Assembly (NCBI GenBank): GCA_025450975.1
Contig: JANWLI010000102.1
Location: 1-9,184, forward strand
Direction: 5' to 3'
Source of the DNA: Candidatus Kapaibacterium sp.
GTDB taxonomy: Bacteria; Bacteroidota; Ignavibacteria; Palsa-1295
DNA length: 9,184 nt
Below the pieces are notes generated by a model that made no database searches, had not been told where the DNA came from, and saw only the letters and a program-made list of their open reading frames with translations. This document shows, one piece after another, positions 1-4,001 of this stretch (position 1 is the first letter of the stretch; each line of letters starts with the position of its first letter). The position numbers and the translations under genes were made by a program.

Positions 1-595
1 AAAGTATATTCAGGACGATGCGACGAAGTTCTCGGCGGAAGTGTCGTTTGATGCATCGGTGCTGACGCCAGTCGATGCCGTTGCGCGCGGGAGCGTCACC
101 AACGGCGTGCAGACGATCACGGTTAACCAGACATGGAGCGGAGCAAGCGATACCCTTGCGGTGATTCCGATGCGTGTCGGTCTCGGCAGGAGTGAGGCGA
201 CGACGCTCACCATCCCATCATTTACGTGGCTTGATGAGTTTGATGCGGAAGTGCCACTGTCGATCGATCTGGGATCGGGAACATTCACGCTCACAGATCT
301 ATGCGAAGCAGGCGGCAAGCGATTCTTCAACCCGGAAGGTTCGGTGACGATGAGCATTCAGCCGAATCCGGCGTCGGCGGGAGTGATCAGTATTCGGTAT
401 AATACGATCGAAGATGGGCCGACCACGCTGACGATCTACAATGCGCTTGGCGGTGTGATCAAAGAGATCACGACGTATGAGCCGGCGCTTTCGGTTGCTG
501 AAGTTTCTTCTTCTTTACTTACCAACGGTATTTACCATTGCGTTCTGCGTACGCCTACGGCGCGCATCGAACAGAAATTCTCCGTCCAAAAATAA
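1..595 (+). CDS. T9SS-sorted secreted protein, cohesin-like, 3' part only
   Basis: The frame is open from the window edge (first full codon at base 2) to TAA at 593-595, so about 197 C-terminal residues are visible. The GTG at 41 is internal, not a start. The first ~110 residues are beta-rich and read like a cohesin-type or similar beta-sandwich module (FSAEVSFDASVLTP, then a 'TWSGASDTLAVIPMRVGLG' strand pair). The last ~80 residues are a type A T9SS sorting domain: SIQPNPASAG, then LTIYNALGGVIKEI, then LLTNGIYHCVLRT and a C-terminal KFSVQK. In this family the C-terminal domain directs export through the outer membrane after Sec secretion and is usually cleaved, leaving the cargo at the surface or in the medium. 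The signal peptide lies outside the window. It converges on the minus-strand gene ending at 667. The sorting domain is near certain; the cohesin-like call is by pattern only. Confidence 0.88.
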   Translation, partial: KYIQDDATKFSAEVSFDASVLTPVDAVARGSVTNGVQTITVNQTWSGASDTLAVIPMRVGLGRSEATTLTIPSFTWLDEFDAEVPLSIDLGSGTFTLTDLCEAGGKRFFNPEGSVTMSIQPNPASAGVISIRYNTIEDGPTTLTIYNALGGVIKEITTYEPALSVAEVSSSLLTNGIYHCVLRTPTARIEQKFSVQK

Positions 596-597
596 TT

Positions 598-636
598 GTG
601 GGAAGACGTTGCAAGCGACTTACAACGCCTCCCCAC
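598..636 (-). terminator. Convergent intergenic hairpin, likely terminator
   Basis: Arms 598-611 and 623-636 form a 14-bp stem with an 11-base loop. Two positions are A-C mismatches if read on the plus strand but G-U wobbles on the minus strand, so the full stem forms only in minus-strand RNA. The minus-strand hairpin is followed by AATTATTTTT, which fits an intrinsic terminator for the 807-aa gene ending at 667. An alternative 8-bp hairpin (633-640 with 647-654) overlaps it and pairs fully, with one G-U, in plus-strand RNA, so this short convergent gap may serve both genes. Confidence 0.55.
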
Positions 637-666
637 GTAGTTGCCCCTATGTGGTAAGCAATTCGT

Positions 667-3090
667 TTACACCGGCTCGAGCGCGAAGGCTTTGCCGATA
701 TGGCTATCGTCGAGATAGCTTAAGCGGCTGTAGCCATCGGTCGCTTTCGCGTAGATGTAGAGATTCTCGCTGAAGGCAGCCTTTCCTCCCGGACACGGCA
801 CACCCGCATTGACTAATGCAAGTGCATCGATATCTTTTTGGAAAACGCTGAACGCATTGCGCGAGTAACTTCCTGCATACGTCGGTCCGGTCTCTCCGCT
901 GGTGCTCTCTACCGTTCCGATACTTCCTTTCGTGATCCAGAAGCTGAACGTTGCGAAGTGATTTGGATGACGCGCGCGGAAACGGATATTGACGTCTCCT
1001 CCTGGCGGATACTTGATGAATCCGCAGGCGCCGGCAGTGTTGGTGCCGACAGCAGCATCGTAGATAAATGCATCGCACGGCTGGTTGTCGACATGCAGGA
1101 CTGCCCGGTAGGCGATGACGTTGCCGCCGCCGTCGCGGATCGCACGATCTTCCATCGGCACAAGGCTGTGCGGGAAGATGGAATCCGTCGGTACCTGACG
1201 TGTCGGCACTGTGCCGATGCCGAATGGCGCAGCAGTTGTCGGTTGCTTCAGCAGCACGCCTTCGGCAGTGAGATTCACCGGTGTTCCGTCGGCGTGGAAG
1301 AGTTCGAGTTTGATCTCGTACTTTCCTTGCGAGAGTCCGGCATCGCCGCCGTTGAGCAGGTGCGTCATGAAGTAGCCGCTTGCAGAGTTTGTCCGCGAGT
1401 CGACTTCCGGAGCCCACTGGCTGTGCGCTGCACCCGGAGCGAGCGGCGGATCGCTCGGCTTGATCTCGAAGAGGTTCTGCGCTGTACCGACAGTTTGCGG
1501 TCCGAGCACATACGGCTTGAAGACGAGCGACGTGTCTGCCTGCGTCTCACCATAGTGGCGGACGACGGTGGCGTCCATCGCAGTCCACGCGCCTGATGAT
1601 CCAAGACGTCGATACGACCAGCGGAAATGTGTGATGCCGCTTGGTCTGAGTCCGTCACCGAACCAGACGATAGGCTCGCAGCTTCCGCCGAAGGGTTGGT
1701 CGCTCGTTGTCAATCCTTCTTCGACACCGGCGACACTGCGACGGATCTCCGCCATACTGACACCATGTCCGATGCTCAGGATCGCAAGTTGCTTGCCGGG
1801 AAGTATCGGATCGTCACCGCACCACGGCACGCGCGGATCGGTAATGTGAATCGTTACTTCCGAACCGCACGTGAAATTCCAACGTGTGTTGCACGCGCGC
1901 GGCGGAGCGTAGACAGTTGTCCAAACGCCGCCGATCATGTACTCGACCCAGAAATAGAGATCGGGTTTATCGCCGAAGCATGGATAGGAGATCGAGATGT
2001 CGAAGCGACCGGAGTGATCGGTCGGAACGACGGCGACTTCGTCGCAGCGATAGAAGTATGGCCACGTCCATGGGAAGTAGCAGAGTATCGGCCGCAGGAA
2101 GTCGACGTTCTTGATGAGCGATTCGCGCAGCATCTGCGACGAGCTGAAGAGCGCCGTGCGCAGATCGGCTGGGAATTCCAATGCCTTCGGCGGCAGTGGC
2201 TGCGGATTCAGCGCGACACGATCGACTGACGTCAGCATTCGCGGCGGTTCCGGTTGCGGATTGAAGCCACGAATATCACCGGGCGAAACGAACTGATTGA
2301 TCGCACGGAAATCGCGCGGCGGATCGGGTTGCGGGTTGAAGCCGCGAATATCGCCGGGCGATAGAAAGCGGCTCGACATGCGCTCGGGTCCGATGATACC
2401 AGCCGGCGGATCCGGCTGAGGATCGAACATGACGCCGTTCGATACGTCGAGCTTCTTGCGATTCATCATCGCAATATTGATCGGCGACGGATCGACCACG
2501 GAAGGATCGAAACGGAAGAACGGCGGCGGATCGGGCTGCGGAATGGGGAACGGCGGCCACGGGCCATCGACGATATCTTTGAGCTTATCGCGCAGACGGT
2601 CGATGATCGAATCCGGAATCCGCGGTATGATAAAGCTGATCTTGTCGATCTCGCAGATATGAACGCGCGCCTGACAGACGGGCATCGGGTACGAGATACC
2701 GTTGACAACAACGTTCTTGACTACCTTACCGCGTACTCTGCATTTGCAGGTGGGCCAGATCTTCGTGACATACGAAGGGATCGGTTGTAGTTCGTACGAC
2801 TGACGCGTCGCTTCATAGAGCCAGCTTGGCTCATAGGCGTTCATGCGTTCGAGTGTTTTGATCGATGGGGGTTCTTTGTCCATCCGGTCGATCGCCGGAG
2901 CGATGAAGAGGCGCAGATGCATGGGATTCTCGGAGCCGACGTCGAGTGACGCTTTTCCGCTATCGATAAGTGCGCTCGATATGAATTCGCCGTGGCGGCT
3001 GAAGGCGTAGATCCGGACATTTTTTAATTTATCCGCACCCTCTTCAGCTGCAACAGAAAATTGCAACGATGCACGAGTGGTTTTAGCCAT
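667..3090 (-). CDS. Uncharacterised 807-aa protein with PQPxPP repeats and a split TTR-like domain
   Basis: I do not recognise a characterised family. It starts at ATG 3090 with MAKTTRASLQF; no signal peptide or membrane segment is visible, so it looks cytoplasmic or is exported by a non-Sec route. Regions: residues 1-70, beta-rich; 111-150, a Cys-rich start of a beta domain (CKCRVRGKVV, PVCQARVHICEID); 151-175, an amphipathic helix (IPDSIIDRLRDKLKDIV); 184-301, five PQPxPP motifs; 349-424, what looks like the rest of the same beta domain (VPTDHSGRFDISISYPC, DKPDLYFWVEY, then RACNTRWNFTCGSEVTI); 425-552, with GKQLAILSIGHG and PFGGSCEPIVWFG; 555-615 and 640-805, further beta-rich modules. TDxxGRF is typical of carboxypeptidase-regulatory/transthyretin-like folds. 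Fourteen Cys are spread along the chain. It stands alone, facing a T9SS gene. A structural or surface-assembly role is only a guess. That the gene is real is well supported by length, composition and repeat conservation. Confidence 0.85.
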   Translation of the reverse strand: MAKTTRASLQFSVAAEEGADKLKNVRIYAFSRHGEFISSALIDSGKASLDVGSENPMHLRLFIAPAIDRMDKEPPSIKTLERMNAYEPSWLYEATRQSYELQPIPSYVTKIWPTCKCRVRGKVVKNVVVNGISYPMPVCQARVHICEIDKISFIIPRIPDSIIDRLRDKLKDIVDGPWPPFPIPQPDPPPFFRFDPSVVDPSPINIAMMNRKKLDVSNGVMFDPQPDPPAGIIGPERMSSRFLSPGDIRGFNPQPDPPRDFRAINQFVSPGDIRGFNPQPEPPRMLTSVDRVALNPQPLPPKALEFPADLRTALFSSSQMLRESLIKNVDFLRPILCYFPWTWPYFYRCDEVAVVPTDHSGRFDISISYPCFGDKPDLYFWVEYMIGGVWTTVYAPPRACNTRWNFTCGSEVTIHITDPRVPWCGDDPILPGKQLAILSIGHGVSMAEIRRSVAGVEEGLTTSDQPFGGSCEPIVWFGDGLRPSGITHFRWSYRRLGSSGAWTAMDATVVRHYGETQADTSLVFKPYVLGPQTVGTAQNLFEIKPSDPPLAPGAAHSQWAPEVDSRTNSASGYFMTHLLNGGDAGLSQGKYEIKLELFHADGTPVNLTAEGVLLKQPTTAAPFGIGTVPTRQVPTDSIFPHSLVPMEDRAIRDGGGNVIAYRAVLHVDNQPCDAFIYDAAVGTNTAGACGFIKYPPGGDVNIRFRARHPNHFATFSFWITKGSIGTVESTSGETGPTYAGSYSRNAFSVFQKDIDALALVNAGVPCPGGKAAFSENLYIYAKATDGYSRLSYLDDSHIGKAFALEPV
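2188..2541 (-). repeat. Five PQPxPP peptide motifs within the 807-aa protein
   Basis: In protein order the motifs are PQPDPP (residues 184-189), FDPQPDPP (222-229), FNPQPDPP (251-258), FNPQPEPP (276-283) and LNPQPLPP (294-301). Start-to-start spacing of the last four is 29, 25 and 18 residues. Copies three and four share the longer unit SPGDIRGFNPQPxPPR. The intervening sequence is short and polar with single hydrophobic residues, suggesting extended polyproline-type linkers or binding motifs rather than a globular domain. I have an impression of similar NPQPLPP/NPQPDPP motifs in unannotated bacterial proteins but cannot check this here. Confidence 0.85.
2241..2361 (-). repeat. Near-identical 46-bp tandem units, 75 bp apart
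   Basis: Bases 2241-2286 and 2316-2361 match at 41 of 46 positions, exactly 25 codons apart. Read on the minus strand, four of the five differences are synonymous (Gly, Arg, Asn and Pro codons) and the fifth changes Asp to Glu. This is the DNA form of the SPGDIRGFNPQP(D/E)PPR peptide unit. It indicates a duplication whose protein sequence has been kept under purifying selection. Confidence 0.9.
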
Positions 3091-3140
3091 CGTTATTTAT
3101 AAGGTTAGTGATGTATAAAGCAAACAAGACCGGTACCTAA

Positions 3141-3179
3141 ATGCGGGGAAGTTGCACTGCCGGTTTCGGTGCAACGCAT
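3141..3179 (-). other. Leader hairpin upstream of the 807-aa gene
   Basis: GTTGCAC (3151-3157) pairs perfectly with GTGCAAC (3169-3175). An outer ATGC/GCAT pair (3141-3144 with 3176-3179) closes across a six-base bulge. An alternative inner pairing, CCG-GTTT-CGG, is also available. The structure lies about 50-90 bases before the start codon, where a 5' UTR of the minus-strand gene would be. No T-run follows on either strand, so it is not an intrinsic terminator. A regulatory or RNA-stabilising role is possible but unproven, and I do not recognise a known riboswitch core. Confidence 0.35.
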
Positions 3180-3243
3180 GTGTAAGTGAATGGTGGTGGA
3201 GAGCGGAATGCAGCATTAGCAGACTATCTCCAGGGAGCACTAC

Positions 3244-3271
3244 TAGTTAGTAGTTCATAGTTTCTAGTTAA
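3244..3271. repeat. Degenerate TAGTNNN heptamer array (4 units)
   Basis: Four consecutive 7-base units each begin TAGT: TAGTTAG, TAGTTCA, TAGTTTC and TAGTTAA. The same period and the same TAG lead appear in the array at 5915-5942 between ispD and asnB. The third unit position is always G and the first two always TA, so the phase is kept although the last three bases vary. Confidence 0.6.
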
Positions 3272-3328
3272 TGGTTACCTTTATCACAGGTAGTATGGGA
3301 CCTATCGTGAAGGCAAACATTTTTTGTT

Positions 3329-3349
3329 CGATAAGCAAATAGCTTATCG
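3329..3349. other. Perfect 8-bp hairpin
   Basis: CGATAAGC (3329-3336) and GCTTATCG (3342-3349) enclose a five-base AAATA loop. A T-run lies 5' of the hairpin on the plus strand, and no T-run follows it on either strand, so the intrinsic-terminator pattern is absent. Its role is unknown. Confidence 0.4.
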
Positions 3350-3460
3350 GGGAAGTTCTTGAGTTTGCAATAATACGACGATTTTTGTCCCGATGTGCAA
3401 TCGAAAATTATTTTTTTTCTGGTGATGTACTGGGAGATTTGTGGGACGATTATACTACAT

Positions 3461-3494
3461 AAAAAGACCTGCCTTTCTAGAACAAGGCAGGCCT
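3461..3494 (-). terminator. Rho-independent terminator of the candidate small RNA
   Basis: Arms 3465-3475 and 3484-3494 make an 11-bp stem with the eight-base loop 3476-3483. The one non-Watson-Crick pair is A-C on the plus strand but a G-U wobble on the minus strand. In minus-strand RNA the stem is followed directly by a run of Ts (complement of the A-run 3461-3465). Stem, small loop and U-tract together form a classical intrinsic terminator for leftward transcription. Confidence 0.75.
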
Positions 3495-3582
3495 ATTGCC
3501 ACCTTGTTCTTATAATTGACGGTTAAGCAGCCCCCGCTCATCCCGCCACAAGGCGCAACTTTGAACAGGCAATGTGCCCATT
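3461..3582 (-). ncRNA. Candidate structured small RNA, about 120 nt
   Basis: The segment is bounded on the minus strand by an exact TAnnTTTG box (3589-3596) and an intrinsic terminator (3461-3494), giving a predicted transcript of about 120 nt starting near 3582. Inside, ATTGCC plus TGTTC (minus strand, 3573-3563) pairs with GAACA plus GGCAAT (3509-3505 and 3500-3495), an 11-bp stem with a single four-base bulge at 3501-3504. The enclosed part contains a CGCC-TTGT-GGCG hairpin (3544-3555) and a G-rich single-stranded stretch near 3528-3537. No start codon with a worthwhile reading frame is present. It lacks the SRP RNA tip (GGAAGGAAGCAGCC-like), the tmRNA 5' signature and 5S rRNA features. 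A small 6S-like RNA, a trans-acting sRNA, or an attenuated leader of the 807-aa gene about 370 bases downstream are all possible; I cannot choose. Confidence 0.5.
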
Positions 3583-3588
3583 CAATAG

Positions 3589-3596
3589 CAAATATA
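3589..3596 (-). promoter_or_regulatory. Bacteroidota-type -7 box TATATTTG
   Basis: The minus strand reads TATATTTG, an exact fit to the TAnnTTTG -7 element used by the primary sigma factor of Bacteroidota. The expected start would be about 6-8 bases on, near 3582. I see no clear TTG -33 element at the usual distance, which lowers confidence. The surrounding DNA (3583-3640) is AT-rich. Confidence 0.5.
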
Positions 3597-3641
3597 ATAA
3601 CAGTTTAGGGGAAAGGTACTATATATTTTTAAGGAAATTTT

Positions 3642-3681
3642 AACCTCCCCCTCCTGCCAAGGAGGTGGCCGGGGGGAGGTT
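3642..3681. repeat. GC-rich nested palindrome
   Basis: Outer arms AACCTCCCC (3642-3650) and GGGGAGGTT (3673-3681) are exact inverted copies. Inside, CCTCC and GGAGG (3650-3654 with 3661-3665) form a second, competing hairpin around TGCCAA. It stands out in an AT-rich spacer and resembles the short interspersed palindromes found between genes in many genomes. It could be a transcription barrier upstream of the small RNA promoter. Confidence 0.5.
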
Positions 3682-3721
3682 GATGGAAGGCAGTCGCCAG
3701 TAGCCTATAACTGTATCACAA

Positions 3722-3740
3722 AAAAATGCGGAGCATTTTT
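3722..3740. terminator. A/T-flanked hairpin, possible bidirectional terminator
   Basis: AAAAATGC (3722-3729) and GCATTTTT (3733-3740) form a perfect 8-bp stem around GGA. The A-run on one side and T-run on the other make it look like a weak intrinsic terminator in both directions; minus-strand RNA has seven Ts in its 3' arm and tail. It lies about 260 bases past the asnB stop, beyond the palindrome cluster, and could end the asnB transcript. Confidence 0.4.
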
Positions 3741-3749
3741 GGCATCCCA

Positions 3750-3992
3750 GCTTCGCCGCAGGCGAAGCCAAAGCGCCGTAGGGCGCGACATGTCGATAGC
3801 CCCCGGCGTAAGCCGGGGGTCAGAGGAAAGAAAAACGATTTCAAGCTCCATTAGGAGCGACATGTATGAAACGCCGCACGACATTTCGCTCCTCCGGAGC
3901 TTGGATAATTTTGGCATGGCGCCTAACCCCCGGCTTACGCCGGGGGCTACCGACATGTCGCGCCCTACGGCGCTTTTGTTCTTGGCTTCGCC
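3750..3992. repeat. REP/BIME-like palindrome cluster in a large inverted repeat
   Basis: Arms 3771-3820 and 3926-3975 are inverted copies at 49 of 50 bases. Each arm carries three palindromes: GCGCC/GGCGC, CGACATGTCG, and an 8-bp CCCCCGGC/GCCGGGGG hairpin. A nested inverted pair sits inside (3843-3865 and 3881-3902). All four hairpin modules fit one consensus: AAGCKCC, a loop of 3-4, then GGMGCGAMATGT. Outermost, a GCTTCGCC/GGCGAAGC hairpin (3750-3768) is echoed by GGCTTCGCC at 3984-3992. Modular hairpins with a shared tail in head-to-head pairs beside a gene's 3' end are the layout of REP/BIME elements, which RAYT-type transposases are known to mobilise elsewhere. No such transposase gene is in the window. 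The block begins 9 bases past the asnB stop and may also stabilise or terminate that mRNA. Reading frames across it arise only from the repeats. Confidence 0.8.
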
Positions 3993-4001
3993 AAAAACGG
4001 G

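Larger units (their letters stand above)
3091..3460. other. AT-rich leader and spacer upstream of the 807-aa gene
   Basis: No coding sequence is credible here. It should contain the promoter of the minus-strand 807-aa gene, but I find no exact TAnnTTTG box; the nearest is TATTATTG on the minus strand at about 3368-3375, one mismatch. There is no Shine-Dalgarno site before the ATG at 3090, as is common in Bacteroidota. Three small structures inside are listed separately (3141-3179, 3244-3271, 3329-3349). I see nothing definable in 3350-3460 beyond poly-T runs. Confidence 0.5.

Noticed and set aside
41..595. A complete 184-aa gene starting at GTG 41
   Set aside because: The upstream codons stay open to base 2 and extend the same beta domain (DDATKFSAEVSF), so it is a truncated view of a larger gene.
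838..1596. Plus-strand open frame of 252 codons
   Set aside because: It lies antisense within the 807-aa gene. Its translation is rich in Arg, Ser and Cys with no domain pattern, and the minus strand has the repeat conservation that proves its frame.
1627..2229. Plus-strand open frame of 200 codons
   Set aside because: It is also antisense to the 807-aa gene, a by-product of high GC at codon positions, with no motif or start signal.
3329..3349. Terminator at the CGATAAGC hairpin
   Set aside because: No T-run follows the hairpin on either strand; the nearby T-run is on the wrong side for plus-strand transcription.
3461..3600. SRP (4.5S) RNA, from AAGCAGCCCCC on the plus strand
   Set aside because: The conserved GGTCAGG...GGAAGGAAGCAGCC tip is absent, and the promoter box and terminator point to the opposite strand.
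3461..3600. tmRNA or 6S RNA
   Set aside because: The tmRNA 5' signature, tRNA-like ends and tag frame are absent. About 120 nt is short for 6S, and I cannot show its central bubble, so 6S stays only a possibility.
3750..3992. CRISPR array or insertion-sequence ends
   Set aside because: The repeats are inverted, modular and unevenly spaced with no unique spacers, and no transposase frame lies between the arms.
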